From Candidatus Bathyarchaeota archaeon (lineage in GTDB: Archaea > Thermoproteota > Bathyarchaeia > Bathyarchaeales > Bathycorpusculaceae), in NCBI GenBank assembly GCA_026014725.1, contig JAOZHV010000049.1, positions 1 through 64,000 of the forward strand: DNA of 64,000 bases, written 5' to 3'. Position numbers and translations under genes: made by a program. The notes beneath the pieces were generated by a model that saw only the letters and a list, made by a program, of their open reading frames with translations, was not told where the DNA came from and did not search any database. Of this stretch, positions 6,910-16,138 are shown piece by piece. Within the stretch, counting starts at the first letter, position 1. The number at the start of each line of letters is the position of its first letter.

Positions 6910-7107
6910 ATGTCAGAATGGAACAAACTCATCCCCAAACCAAGAAGCCTCTTCCTGCGCGTAAAATGCCGAAAATGCGGCAACGAACAACTCCTCTTCA
7001 GCAACGCAGTCAACAAAATCACCTGCAACGTATGCGGAGAAACACTTGCCACACCTACAGGCGGCAGAGCAAAACTCAACGCTGAAGTCCTCACAGTTCT
7101 CGAATAA
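6910..7107 (+). CDS. rps27e: Small ribosomal subunit protein S27e
   Basis: A 65-residue zinc ribbon protein of the 30S subunit with VKCRKCGNEQ and ITCNVCGETLATPTGG, both diagnostic of S27e. The start MSEWNKLIPKPRSLFLRVKC follows AGGAGAAAAGG. It lies between rpl44e and aif2a, the standard archaeal order. Confidence 0.96.
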   Translation: MSEWNKLIPKPRSLFLRVKCRKCGNEQLLFSNAVNKITCNVCGETLATPTGGRAKLNAEVLTVLE

Positions 7108-7125
7108 ACAGGTGACCAACCAAAA

Positions 7126-7911
7126 ATGGCTGAGCGTAAGCCCCAATGGCCAGAACCAGGCGACCTAGTCATCGCCACCATAGAAACAGTCACTGACTAT
7201 GGCGCTTACGCAAAACTTGATGAATACGAGAAACGCGGTTTACTCCACGTATCCGAAATCTCATCCTCATGGATAAGAAACATCCGGGACTTTGTCCGAG
7301 AAGGACAAAAGGTAGTCCTGAAAGTTCTGCGTGTTGACCCAGAAAAAGGCCACATCGACTTATCCCTAAGAAGAGTCACAAAAAGAGAAAGAATCGAAAA
7401 AATTCTTTCATGGAAAAAAGAAAGAAAAGCCGAAGCCCTAATCCGCGGAGTGGCAGAAAAAGTTGGCTTAACCAGCGAAGAAGTCTACCAAAAAGCTGGC
7501 ACAATAGTGGAAGAAAAATTCGGATTGTACGAAGGGTTTGAAAAAGCAGCAATCGAAGGTCCAGAAGCCTTAACAGAAATCGGCGTTCCAGAAAACATCG
7601 CCAAAGCATTTGCTCAGGTAGCACAGGAACGTATACACGTAAAAATGGTGAAAGTGAAAGGTGTTCTTGAAATCCGTTGCATGAAACCTAACGGTGTAAA
7701 ACTAATTAAAGATGCTTTCAAAAACGCAAAAAAAGAAAAAATAAAAGACGCCAACATAAAGTTCTACGTTATAGCTGCGCCAAAATATAGTATCGAAGTC
7801 TTAGCTGAAAACTATAAACGCGCCGAAGAGGTCATGCAAAAAACCGCAGAGAACGTAATTACAAACATAACAAAAGTGGGCGGACAAGGCACTTTTAGAA
7901 GGGAAAAATAG
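7126..7911 (+). CDS. eif2a: Translation initiation factor aIF2 subunit alpha
   Basis: A 261-residue subunit of the aIF2 heterotrimer that delivers initiator tRNA. It has the N-terminal S1 domain (GDLVIATIETVTDYGAYAKL, then GLLHVSEIS), the helical middle domain and the C-terminal alpha-beta domain, and has the usual length. The stop TAG shares its last G with the GTG start of nop10, indicating coupled translation. Confidence 0.96.
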   Translation: MAERKPQWPEPGDLVIATIETVTDYGAYAKLDEYEKRGLLHVSEISSSWIRNIRDFVREGQKVVLKVLRVDPEKGHIDLSLRRVTKRERIEKILSWKKERKAEALIRGVAEKVGLTSEEVYQKAGTIVEEKFGLYEGFEKAAIEGPEALTEIGVPENIAKAFAQVAQERIHVKMVKVKGVLEIRCMKPNGVKLIKDAFKNAKKEKIKDANIKFYVIAAPKYSIEVLAENYKRAEEVMQKTAENVITNITKVGGQGTFRREK

Positions 7912-8078
7912 TGGGATGGCAATTACGCAAATGCGTAAACTGCGAAAAATACACCCTAAACAAAACCAGTTGCCCCTACTGCGGTGGACCAGTAAAAATC
8001 CCGCACCCCCCCAAGTTCTCCCCAGATGATAAATACCTTAAATACCGAATGGCACAAAAAAGGAGCACAACACAATGA
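7911..8078 (+). CDS. nop10: Ribosome biogenesis protein Nop10
   Basis: A 55-residue zinc-containing component of the H/ACA pseudouridylation RNP. The protein opens with LRKCVNCEKYTL, continues SCPYCGGPV and has the conserved HPPKFSPDDKYLKYR, all typical of Nop10. It starts with GTG at 7911, overlapping the eif2a stop by one base, and its TGA overlaps the ATG of the next gene (ATGA at 8075-8078). Its presence implies H/ACA guide RNAs elsewhere in the genome. Confidence 0.94.
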   Translation: MGWQLRKCVNCEKYTLNKTSCPYCGGPVKIPHPPKFSPDDKYLKYRMAQKRSTTQ

Positions 8079-8845
8079 AAGAAACATACATCAAAGAATT
8101 CGTTCAAATCCAGCCTAACAACCCTGTCTTAATTGAAGGTCTCCCAGGCTTAGGCTTAGTCGGTAAAATCGCTTTACGTTACTTAATCAAACAATTAAAA
8201 GCCAAAAAAATCGCTTATTTATACTCACCACACTTCCCTTACTTCGTTTTAGTTAACAAAAAAGGCAATGCACGGTTGTTGCGAGGAGCATTCTATTATT
8301 ACAAAAATCCCAAAGGCAACGACGTTCTTCTCTTCACAGGCGATAGCCAATCACAAACAATCGAAGGACAATACGAAATCGCCGACCGCGTGTTAGACTT
8401 TGCAGAAAAAAATAATGTGAAAACAATCGCAACCATCGGTGGCTATCGCATGGAACCTAAAGAAAGACCTAAAGTCTACATAGCAGCAACGAGCAAAGAA
8501 ATCCGAGACAAAGCCATACAAGCAGGAGCAACTCTTAGCGCTTCAGGTAGTCCAATCGTCGGAACCGCAGGGCTGATACTTGGGCTTGCAAAATTCAAAA
8601 AAATAGAGGCAATATGCTTGTTAGGTGAAACACGTGGCTATTTGCCTGATCCTCTCGCAGCAAAAAGTGTTTTAGAGGTGTTGAAAGGAGCTTTCAATTT
8701 TGACCTAGACCTTGAGGGCTTAGATGAAGAAATAAGCCGAGCTGAAATCATGGCTGCACGTTTACAACAAATTGAAGAAAAACGCGCCATCCAAGCTGAG
8801 GAAACACGCAAGCAAGAAGACAAAAAAACCACATATATATCCTAA
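8075..8845 (+). CDS. PAC2 family protein (proteasome assembly chaperone-like)
   Basis: A 256-residue cytoplasmic protein of the PAC2 family, with the characteristic EGLPGLGLVGKIALRYLI near the N terminus and ATIGGYRMEPKERPKVYIAA in the middle. Archaeal PAC2 proteins resemble eukaryotic proteasome assembly chaperones; some members act in other assembly tasks, so the role is probable, not certain. The C terminus is charged and probably coiled coil. It overlaps nop10 by 4 bases and closes the translation operon, a common archaeal arrangement. Confidence 0.9.
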   Translation: MKETYIKEFVQIQPNNPVLIEGLPGLGLVGKIALRYLIKQLKAKKIAYLYSPHFPYFVLVNKKGNARLLRGAFYYYKNPKGNDVLLFTGDSQSQTIEGQYEIADRVLDFAEKNNVKTIATIGGYRMEPKERPKVYIAATSKEIRDKAIQAGATLSASGSPIVGTAGLILGLAKFKKIEAICLLGETRGYLPDPLAAKSVLEVLKGAFNFDLDLEGLDEEISRAEIMAARLQQIEEKRAIQAEETRKQEDKKTTYIS

Positions 8846-9930
8846 GAAAAACTTTTCCTAATTATTTCGACAGTTTTCACGCCGGCAGTGCCATCACCAA
8901 AAGGCGAAACCGCAGGTAACTCTCCCTCATAATCAACCGCTTCTTTAAGGGCTAACATAATCTTGTTCTCCTCAGTTCCAACTACCTTGGCAAATCCCGC
9001 TTCCACCGCTTCTTGCCGTTCAGTTGACAAGCGAATCACAAGCACACGTTTTCGTATGACTGGCGCAGTTGCTTCTTCTTGGATTCCACCCGAATCAGTG
9101 ATTATTAAGCTACATTTTTTCATGAGCATCAGAAAATCCAAGTAACCTAAAGGTGGCAGAATCAGCAAATTCTTCAGCTTCTCTATCTTCGTTAGTATGT
9201 CGTTTTCCTGTAACCTTTTTCTAGTTCGGGGATGCATTGGATAAACAATCGGAATAGGCGATTTCGAGAGAACCCCCACAAAAGCCTTGAGAACCTCAAT
9301 GTTGTCCACGTTTTCTGCTCTATGAGCCGTTGCCAATGCGAAAGTTTCAAACGGTATCTTTTCCATTATGGCTGATTTCTTTTCTGCAATCGGCAGATGC
9401 TCGTTTACAGCATCGATAGCTGTGTTGCCTGTGAGGAAGATTTTGCCCCAAACATTCTCTCTTAAAAGATTAGCTTTCGCTCGCTCTGTTGGTGCAAACA
9501 AGTACTCAGAAATGTGGTCAGTTAAGCGTCGATTGTGCTCTTCAGGCATTCGAAGATCAAAACTTCTAAGCCCCGCCTCCACGTGGCCAATTGGAATAAC
9601 TCGCTTATTTGCCGCTAATGCTACTGAGAGGACGCTGTTGGTGTCGCCTTCAACGAGAACGATGGAGGGCTCAACCTTTTCCAGCAATTGGTCCATCTTC
9701 ATCATTATTTCTGCTGTTTGCGCCCCAGGGGATGATGCTTCAATTTTTAGAGCATAATCTGGTGCTTGTAGATCAAGATTTTCGATGAATTGCTGGGACA
9801 TATTGTAGTCGTAGTGTTGCCCGCAGTGAACAAATAGAAAAGGAATTTTGGCTTTTTGGAGGGCTCGAATTATCGGAGCCATCTTGATTATTTCAGGTCT
9901 AGTTCCTGCAATCACTGCAACATGTTTCAT
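8842..9930 (-). CDS. wecB: UDP-N-acetylglucosamine 2-epimerase (non-hydrolysing)
   Basis: A 362-residue enzyme interconverting UDP-GlcNAc and UDP-ManNAc, the precursor of ManNAc-type surface sugars. The family signatures are visible: AGTRPEIIKMAPII at the start, GQHYDYNMSQ, EGDTNSVL, GHVEAGLRS and PEEHNRRLTDH, and TDSGGIQEEA toward the C terminus. The 3' end overlaps the convergent PAC2 gene by 4 bases. It is 12 bases downstream of mcm and probably co-transcribed, which is unusual company; the other nucleotide-sugar genes are at 27-31 kb. Confidence 0.94.
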   Translation of the reverse strand: MKHVAVIAGTRPEIIKMAPIIRALQKAKIPFLFVHCGQHYDYNMSQQFIENLDLQAPDYALKIEASSPGAQTAEIMMKMDQLLEKVEPSIVLVEGDTNSVLSVALAANKRVIPIGHVEAGLRSFDLRMPEEHNRRLTDHISEYLFAPTERAKANLLRENVWGKIFLTGNTAIDAVNEHLPIAEKKSAIMEKIPFETFALATAHRAENVDNIEVLKAFVGVLSKSPIPIVYPMHPRTRKRLQENDILTKIEKLKNLLILPPLGYLDFLMLMKKCSLIITDSGGIQEEATAPVIRKRVLVIRLSTERQEAVEAGFAKVVGTEENKIMLALKEAVDYEGELPAVSPFGDGTAGVKTVEIIRKSFS

Positions 9931-9942
9931 GATTTTCCTCTT

Positions 9943-11973
9943 TTAGGTTTTCTTTAGGCTGCCTTCTCTTGGCTCGTAAATTGTGCCTTCACGGAGCAGT
10001 TGGCTTATCATGCGTTCTACTTCGCCTCTTGGAATCTTGTGCTTGGTTTCCAACTCGTTCACCAGCAGGTCTTTTTCTACCATGCCTGTTACTTTCTCCA
10101 TACTCATGAGCGTTGACAACACAACATGTAACCTGTCACGGATGCTTTTGGGTCTGCCAGTCATAATCAAATCAATATCAACTTTGTAGGATGACATGTC
10201 AATGCCGACTTCTTCAAGCGACCTCTTCATTATCGCTATAGCCGCTTCTGCATCTTCAGCAGTCACTTCGTTTCGCAAGGCAACGCGTGCTCGAGCTTCA
10301 GCAATACGAACAAGTGATTCTAGCTGGCGAGCAGTAATTGCCACTGGCGAGCCTTCACTTTCACTTGCCGAACGCATGGCTAAATAGAAGTCACTGAGCC
10401 GTTTCAGTGCTTCTTCACCGAGTTCAGGTTTGACTCCCTTGGCGTAGCTGATATATTTGCGCAATAGTTCTGCATCAACTTGCGCTTCGACAGGGCTCAT
10501 TCCTCTTCGGTGAATTTCTAGGATGTGCCGCGACATTTTTCCATCTGCCTCCTTGTTTGGGGCATCACGAAGCACAAAAATCAAGTCAAAACGTGATAAG
10601 ATGGTGACTGGCAGTGAGATGTTTTCTGCTACGGTTCGGTTGGGTTCATATCTGCCTAGTGATGGGTTGGCGGCTGCAAGAACCGCGGTTCTAGCGTTTA
10701 ACGTGGCGACTATGCCTCCTTTCGCGACTGAGACGGTATGTTGCTCCATGGCCTCGTGAATGGCAACGCGGTCTTCAGGTCGCATTTTGTCCATTTCGTC
10801 GATGCATGCGATGCCTTTGTCTGCGAGGACTAGTGCTCCTGCTTCAAGACTCATGCTTCCGCCTTTTTCTCGGACTACCGCTGCGGTTAATCCTGCCGCG
10901 GTGGTGCCTCTGCCTGAAGTGTAGAGCCCTCTTGGTGCTATTCTTGAAACGTACTGGAGCATTTGGGATTTGGCTGTGCCTGGGTCACCGATGAGAAGCG
11001 CGTTCATTTCACCTCTTACCGTTACGTCTGGGAGGCTTTTTGAAACTCCGCCGAAGAGCAGGTACATGATGGCTTCTTTGATGTGTTCATAACCGAAGAT
11101 TGAGGGCGCAATTGAACTCATGATTTTGCGGTGCACCCACGGGTCTTTTGAGAGTTTGATTATTTTTTCTTCTTCCTCAGGTGTGGGCGGTGATGTTTCG
11201 GGCTCTTTGCCAAGCACTTCTATCGAGTTGGCGTCTAGTTGGAGAATGAATGTACGTAGTTTTCCCATGCCCATTAGCGATGGAGCAAAAGCTCGCACGA
11301 TACCGACTATTGAAACATGGTCTCCTGGTCTTGCCACGTCAACTATTTCGTCGCCGACTAGCTTGACCGCTAAAACTCTCGGCAGTTGCCCTGGGGGAAG
11401 GTCTTCGGGTTTTTCTTGTAGTCTTAGGTCTTGTGAGTCTATGAAGCTTGATTCTTCTTGAACAAATTCGAAGGGTCCATCTCTTCCACAGTCGGGAGCC
11501 ATGCAGACTGCTGGTGCTTTGAGGAACTGTCCTGTTTGTTCAACTTGGTTTATGGTGCCGCAGCGTTTGCATTTGAAGGCTGCGACTTGAACCATGGGTC
11601 GCACAGGTGTTGCTCGGACGACTATGCCTTCGACCATTACTAGTTTGCTCATTTGTCTTGAGCCGAGTCTGCGGAGCTGTTCTTTTCCTAGGAGCTTTAC
11701 GATTCTGACGATGATTTTTTCGATTTTTTCAGCGTATTCCGCGTCCTCGATTCTGAGTTGTTCGTATGCGCCTTTGCCTGCGTGTTGGAGGTATTCTTCG
11801 GGTTTGTTTAGGAGTTGCTCGGCTAGTGCTTGGTCAAATCCGTAGAGTTCTTCGAAATCAATTGTGAGTGAGCCTTTACCTGTGATTGCTAACTGTGCTA
11901 TACGTTGTCGATACTTTTCTTTTTTGAAGAATTCTTGGAAGCGTTGTTGGGGGTCGATGGCTTCTAGTGTCAT
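9943..11973 (-). CDS. mcm: Replicative DNA helicase MCM
   Basis: A 676-residue subunit of the hexameric replicative helicase. It has an N-terminal domain with a zinc site (CKRCG then CMAPDCG, residues about 133-160), the AAA+ domain with Walker A GDPGTAKSQML (about residue 330), Walker B CIDEMDKM and the arginine-finger SRFDLIF, and a C-terminal winged helix. Full length, no intein. Gins23 lies directly upstream with one base between the genes, so the two CMG helicase components are made together. Confidence 0.98.
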   Translation of the reverse strand: MTLEAIDPQQRFQEFFKKEKYRQRIAQLAITGKGSLTIDFEELYGFDQALAEQLLNKPEEYLQHAGKGAYEQLRIEDAEYAEKIEKIIVRIVKLLGKEQLRRLGSRQMSKLVMVEGIVVRATPVRPMVQVAAFKCKRCGTINQVEQTGQFLKAPAVCMAPDCGRDGPFEFVQEESSFIDSQDLRLQEKPEDLPPGQLPRVLAVKLVGDEIVDVARPGDHVSIVGIVRAFAPSLMGMGKLRTFILQLDANSIEVLGKEPETSPPTPEEEEKIIKLSKDPWVHRKIMSSIAPSIFGYEHIKEAIMYLLFGGVSKSLPDVTVRGEMNALLIGDPGTAKSQMLQYVSRIAPRGLYTSGRGTTAAGLTAAVVREKGGSMSLEAGALVLADKGIACIDEMDKMRPEDRVAIHEAMEQHTVSVAKGGIVATLNARTAVLAAANPSLGRYEPNRTVAENISLPVTILSRFDLIFVLRDAPNKEADGKMSRHILEIHRRGMSPVEAQVDAELLRKYISYAKGVKPELGEEALKRLSDFYLAMRSASESEGSPVAITARQLESLVRIAEARARVALRNEVTAEDAEAAIAIMKRSLEEVGIDMSSYKVDIDLIMTGRPKSIRDRLHVVLSTLMSMEKVTGMVEKDLLVNELETKHKIPRGEVERMISQLLREGTIYEPREGSLKKT

Positions 11974-11974
11974 G

Positions 11975-12529
11975 TTACTTTTCAGCTCCGTTTTCTAAGA
12001 TTTTAGTTTTCCACTCGGAGATTATTCTGACTAGTTGTTCGTAGATGATTTTTTCTTCGCTTGAGAATTTTTTGAGGACTTGTTCGCTTTGTGCTGGAGC
12101 GGCAGATAAGGCAACGATTTTCTTTAGCCTTGAATTGACAACGTCACGTGCCAGTTGTCTTGCTCGGTCGTATTCTTGGTATTTCTCTGATTGTTTTGAT
12201 GCTTGTTCTTTCAACTCAGAGATGAATCTGCGAAGTTTGGGGTAGAAGTTGGGTGGGAGTTCAGAGATTTGACTTGGGATTTGTACGCCTTCTTTCCATT
12301 GGACTTTGAATAGTTTGGTAGCGTCAAGGATTTCGTCTTCTCTGAAATGGGCTATTCCTGCGTTGGCGAGTTCTTTAGCTACCCAGAAGTAAGTTTCGTA
12401 TTCGTTGCCTTCGTCGAATGGACCAACGTTTAAGCCTGCGAGTTTGATTTCTGGGCAGTTGCGGTTTGCAACGATTTTTACCATTGAGTTTTCATAGCAA
12501 AAGTCTAGTGTGCAAATTTTGGCTGCCAA
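11975..12529 (-). CDS. gins23: GINS complex subunit Gins23
   Basis: A protein of about 184 residues of the GINS complex, which joins MCM and Cdc45/RecJ in the CMG helicase. The small B domain is N-terminal (VANRNCPEIKLAGLNVG then YFWVAKELANAGIAHF), which marks the Gins23 branch, and the helical A domain follows with LPPNFYPKLRRFI. I prefer TTG at 12529, which has AAGAGGG upstream; the frame stays open to a TTG at 12568, but TATA-like sequences at 12570-12590 would place transcription start beyond that codon. It precedes mcm by one base. Confidence 0.9.
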   Translation of the reverse strand: MAAKICTLDFCYENSMVKIVANRNCPEIKLAGLNVGPFDEGNEYETYFWVAKELANAGIAHFREDEILDATKLFKVQWKEGVQIPSQISELPPNFYPKLRRFISELKEQASKQSEKYQEYDRARQLARDVVNSRLKKIVALSAAPAQSEQVLKKFSSEEKIIYEQLVRIISEWKTKILENGAEK

Positions 12530-12628
12530 CGCTTCGTCCCTCTTCCCCTTAATGCTTGTGGGGTTCAACAGATATAGCGATAATGGTTTTAAGCGTTTTG
12601 CACTGACTGCTTGATGCCGTGGAAAGGA

Positions 12629-12664
12629 AATTTAGGTCTTTTTTTGGCTGTTTTAGCCTTTTTT
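12629..12664. repeat. Repeated AATTTAGGTCTTTTTT plus hairpin
   Basis: The 16 bases at 12629-12644 are identical to 53808-53823. They are followed by a GGCT/AGCC hairpin (12646-12658) and a T run, so on the plus strand this would work as a terminator. At 53.8 kb the 16-mer is likewise followed by T-rich sequence and a GCCT/AGGC hairpin pairing. Read on minus it is the distal part of the candidate RNA starting near 12880. Confidence 0.6.
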
Positions 12665-12897
12665 ATGTGTATACGGTAACTGTTTTTCCCAACGCTGATT
12701 TGTGGGTTTTTTCTGCTTTTGGCTGATTTTTTAAAATTAGTTGATGATGGGGTGGTTTCCCTTACTCTTCTTCAAGCGGGATTGGAGGTCAACTTCCTTT
12801 TGGCTTTTGCACCTGCTACAGGTTGGAGGTTGGTTGAGGCTGATTCTACAAGCATAACAAAAACCAACATTCGTCAACTCGGTCGTGTGATTTTTTT

Positions 12898-12916
12898 CTA
12901 TAGCCCCCCTTATTTA
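12898..12916 (-). promoter_or_regulatory. TATA-like box with G tract (repeat-family site E)
   Basis: On the minus strand this reads TAAATAAGGGGGGCTATAG, nearly identical to the site at 53872-53889 and similar to sites at 31.97, 50.24 and 54.0 kb. An AT-rich TATA-like box followed by five or six G and TATAG suggests a promoter directing a transcript toward 12.6 kb. The downstream start region seen in the other copies is not conserved here. Confidence 0.5.
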
Positions 12917-13054
12917 ACTCTCAACACCTGCCTAGTTTTCAAGGGCAGAATTGAGCGAGTGTTGTTCTCACTCTTTAATTCTTCACAGCAGAGCCCTCAA
13001 CCCATTATGCTGCTTGCGCTTAAAAACCTCTCTCAATCATATCTGGTGAAGGGA

Positions 13055-14305
13055 TTATGGCCATAGTCCTAGTGTTTTTATGGCGTTTGCCACTCTGCCC
13101 ACGCCCAACATCAAGGCGCCTGTTCGCATGTCGCTCTCTTCCCGTGCAACAATCGCTTCCACATCGTTGAAGGCTTTCGTCATTTTCTCCTCCAGCCTCC
13201 GATTCACTTTTTCAAGTGTCCACTGCTCACGCGTCAAATTCTGCACCCACTCAAAATAGCTTACTGTGACGCCGCCGCTGTTTGCTAGAATGTCAGGGAT
13301 GAGACAGATGCCTTTTTCGTAGAGCGCCTTGTCAGCTTCAGGGGTTGTCGGTCCATTAGCAGCTTCAGCCACCATTTTGGCTTTGATTTTGTCAACGTTC
13401 TTGCTGGTGATTTGGTTCTCAATCGCCGCTGGAATAAGCACGTCGCATTCAAGCTCAAGCAGTTCTTCATTGGTTATGTCCTTGCATCCCTCAAAATTCT
13501 GCACGCTGCCTGTTTTTTCTTTATGCGCCAAAACTGCTGCAGGGTTTAAGCCTTCTTCGTAGAATATGCCGCCGCTAGAATCGCTAACAGCTACGACTTT
13601 GCATCCGATTTCCCTCGCCGCCGTTGCCGCGTGGTAGCCTACGTTGCCAAAACCCTGAATGGCTACTGAGGCGCCGCCGAGTTTTAAGCCGTTGTTCTCT
13701 GCTGCCTGTTTGACGCAGTGGATGACTCCTCGTCCCGTGGCTTCGGTTCTACCCCATGAACCGCCGATTTCTACGGGTTTGCCTGTGACGCTTTCAGGTA
13801 TGATGTAGCCTTTTAGTTGGCTGTAGGTGTCCATTATCCAAGCCATTGTCTGCGCGTCAGTGTACATGTCGGGTGCTGGGATGTCGCGGTGTGGACCAAG
13901 ATAATCGCCAATTAGGCTCACGTATCTTCGTGTTAAGCGTTCCAGTTCGTGTTTGCTTAGTTTTTTGCTGTCTACGCAAACACCGCCTTTGGCTCCGCCG
14001 AAAGGTATGTCGGCTATGGCACATTTCCAAGTCATCAGCATAGCCAGCGCCTTCACCTCATCCAGAGTGATGTCTGGGTAATATCGGATTCCGCCTTTGA
14101 ATGGTCCACGTGCATCCCAGTGCTGAACACGGATGCCGTTAAAGACGCCGATTGAGCCGTCATCCATGCGGATGTCCATGCTCACGGTTATGGAGCGTTT
14201 GGGGTGGCTGAGCATTTTTTGGAGGCTTGAATCTAATCCGAGTTTTTCGGATGCCAGTTTTAGCTGGGATAAAGCGGTAGTTAATGTTGTTTGTTCTTCC
14301 GACAT
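13055..14305 (-). CDS. gdhA: Glutamate dehydrogenase
   Basis: A 416-residue hexameric Glu/Leu/Phe/Val dehydrogenase interconverting glutamate and 2-oxoglutarate plus ammonia. Seen are the substrate site GGIRYYPDITLDEVKAL, the catalytic lysine region PFGGAKGGV, PAPDMYTD and the Rossmann glycines in IQGFGNVGYHAA. Length is normal. The next gene on the same strand upstream (14528-16138) is a glutamate-synthase-like flavoprotein, so the pair probably serves nitrogen assimilation. NAD or NADP preference cannot be told reliably. Confidence 0.96.
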   Translation of the reverse strand: MSEEQTTLTTALSQLKLASEKLGLDSSLQKMLSHPKRSITVSMDIRMDDGSIGVFNGIRVQHWDARGPFKGGIRYYPDITLDEVKALAMLMTWKCAIADIPFGGAKGGVCVDSKKLSKHELERLTRRYVSLIGDYLGPHRDIPAPDMYTDAQTMAWIMDTYSQLKGYIIPESVTGKPVEIGGSWGRTEATGRGVIHCVKQAAENNGLKLGGASVAIQGFGNVGYHAATAAREIGCKVVAVSDSSGGIFYEEGLNPAAVLAHKEKTGSVQNFEGCKDITNEELLELECDVLIPAAIENQITSKNVDKIKAKMVAEAANGPTTPEADKALYEKGICLIPDILANSGGVTVSYFEWVQNLTREQWTLEKVNRRLEEKMTKAFNDVEAIVAREESDMRTGALMLGVGRVANAIKTLGLWP

Positions 14306-14527
14306 GAAAACGCCTTCTCTATTAAATTGTAATTGGGAATGGTTAGATAAGAATTGCCGTTTTATTTTTTCATGTGTTTGGTTGATGCTTTCGTATACAA
14401 AAATACCTATTGGTCTCAGCTGTGAGCATCTCTCTTATTTAAAAAAGATAGTTTTCAGAATTAAAGATTTGTATCGAATGATAAATTATGACCTTTGTTT
14501 TATAAAATAAAAAATAAAAGAAGTGGT

Positions 14528-16138
14528 TTAGTAGTCAAGGATTTTTTTGACTACGTCGTTTTCTACTTCATGTGCCAATGGAATGCCTGTGACTTGTGTG
14601 GCTATTGTGCTCAGGCTCATGAGGTCGCCTCTGTTGAGCAAGCTAAGTTTCCATTTGCGGTTGCCTGCCATGAGTTGCTTGAGGCCAACGCCGACTCTGT
14701 CGGTTAGGTAAGTGTAGACGCCTATGCTTTCCAGCGGGATTTCGCCGAAGCGTTTTCCGTATTTTGCTTTGAGTTCTGGGATAGCTATGAAGAATTTGTC
14801 TGGTGTTGCGCCGAACTTTTCCACGAAATTCTTTGGCAGTTTGCCTTCTGCTGCGAGTTGTTTGAAGTAGCTTGCTTTCATGGCTGCAGTGATTGGTGAG
14901 CGTCCCATCAGGACTGCTTTGACTAGTGGTCCTTGCCCGAAGTTGCTGAGGGCGATTGTTTTGAATATGCTAGTTTCTTCGATGAAGCCGCCTGCCATCA
15001 CAAGGTCAGGAACGTATTTGCCTTTCTTTTTGAGTATCTGTGCGCACTGTAGCACTAGCGCTTGCAGGTACAGTGTTGGGATGCTCATTTCATCCATCAT
15101 GGGCACTGGGCTCATGCCTGTTCCGCCGCCTGCGCCGTCAAAACTGAGTGCATCGATTTTTGCTTCGGAAGCCCATTTCATAGTGTATGCAACCGCGCTG
15201 GGTCGGTAAGCACCTGTTTTGAGGAAAACTTTCTTGGCGCCTTGTTTGCGGAGCCACTCGATGTCTTCTAGGAAACTTTTCTCTTTGGGTATTCCGACTC
15301 TGCTGTGGCGCTCGAAAGTGTTGAATACGCCGTCTTTGAATGCTTGCTGTACCACTGGGTCTTCAGGGTCTGGGATGACAACGTAACCGCGTTTCTTGAG
15401 CAGAAGGGCTTTTTCTAGACTCTTTAAGCGTACTTCGCCGCCGATGGCTTTGGCACCTTGACCCCATTTGCGTTCAATAATGTTAACTTCCAGCTTCGAT
15501 AGAGCGTATACATCTATGCCTAGTCTTTGGTCTTCGACGTTTGTCTGAATGATTACGTCTCCGTATTTTCCATCCCAAAACTTCCTAAATGAATCAACTC
15601 TGCGTTTTAGCTCTGGTGAATGGGTTATCTTTCCGTTAGCTAGTGATGCTTCAACGTCCATGCCTGCAATGTTTTCTCCGATGGTTACTGATACGCCTGA
15701 GAGAGCTGCGCCGATGGCTAGGGCATCCCAGTTTGCGCGTGCTACTTCTGTGGAGCCGAAAGCGCCTGTTAGAATTGGGAGTTTGAGTGGCATTCCACCG
15801 ACGACTGTTTCCGTGTTGACATTTGGGAATATGGCTGCTTCTGATGTTTCCGGTATGCCTTGCGCTTCGAAGAGTCCTGCTTGGATGCTAAAATGCGACC
15901 AGTCTAACCCAAAGTTCTTTAGTGCACCAGCTGTGCTGGTTCCGAATTGGGCTGGTTCAGGATAGAGTGCTTCTCTTCCCCTGAAAGCTGATAGGCTGAT
16001 TTCACAGAGCACTGGGCAGTCCCGAATGCATATGGGGCACATGCCGCTGATTGTGCTTGTGTCTTTCACACGTGTGTTTGTTCCAACTGTTGATTTACCG
16101 TTTAAATATGAACTGTTTTTATGTACTCTTTCGCTCAT
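14528..16138 (-). CDS. Glutamate-synthase-like FMN-binding protein
   Basis: A 536-residue protein matching the FMN-binding synthase domain of GltB, with SFDGAGGGTGMSPVPMM and DLVMAGGF phosphate- and flavin-binding segments. An N-terminal cysteine cluster (CPICIRDCPVLC) may hold an Fe-S centre or metal. It lacks the glutaminase domain and the GltD-type reductase, so either partner subunits are elsewhere or the protein is an FMN oxidoreductase of other specificity. Adjacency to gdhA (222 bases) supports a link with glutamate metabolism. Confidence 0.85.
   Translation of the reverse strand: MSERVHKNSSYLNGKSTVGTNTRVKDTSTISGMCPICIRDCPVLCEISLSAFRGREALYPEPAQFGTSTAGALKNFGLDWSHFSIQAGLFEAQGIPETSEAAIFPNVNTETVVGGMPLKLPILTGAFGSTEVARANWDALAIGAALSGVSVTIGENIAGMDVEASLANGKITHSPELKRRVDSFRKFWDGKYGDVIIQTNVEDQRLGIDVYALSKLEVNIIERKWGQGAKAIGGEVRLKSLEKALLLKKRGYVVIPDPEDPVVQQAFKDGVFNTFERHSRVGIPKEKSFLEDIEWLRKQGAKKVFLKTGAYRPSAVAYTMKWASEAKIDALSFDGAGGGTGMSPVPMMDEMSIPTLYLQALVLQCAQILKKKGKYVPDLVMAGGFIEETSIFKTIALSNFGQGPLVKAVLMGRSPITAAMKASYFKQLAAEGKLPKNFVEKFGATPDKFFIAIPELKAKYGKRFGEIPLESIGVYTYLTDRVGVGLKQLMAGNRKWKLSLLNRGDLMSLSTIATQVTGIPLAHEVENDVVKKILDY

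Larger units (their letters stand above)
12569..13054. other. Intergenic region with repeat-family motifs
   Basis: No gene supported; an open frame at 12719-13066 on plus has no ribosome binding site and runs into the gdhA end. The region holds two sequences that recur in the same order at 53.8 kb: AATTTAGGTCTTTTTT with a hairpin (12629-12664) and a TATA-like box beside a C/G tract (12898-12916). It may encode a small RNA from the minus strand. Confidence 0.6.

Noticed and set aside
12719-13066. 115-residue open frame on plus between gins23 and gdhA
   Set aside because: Ends antisense to gdhA, has no start signal and no family features.
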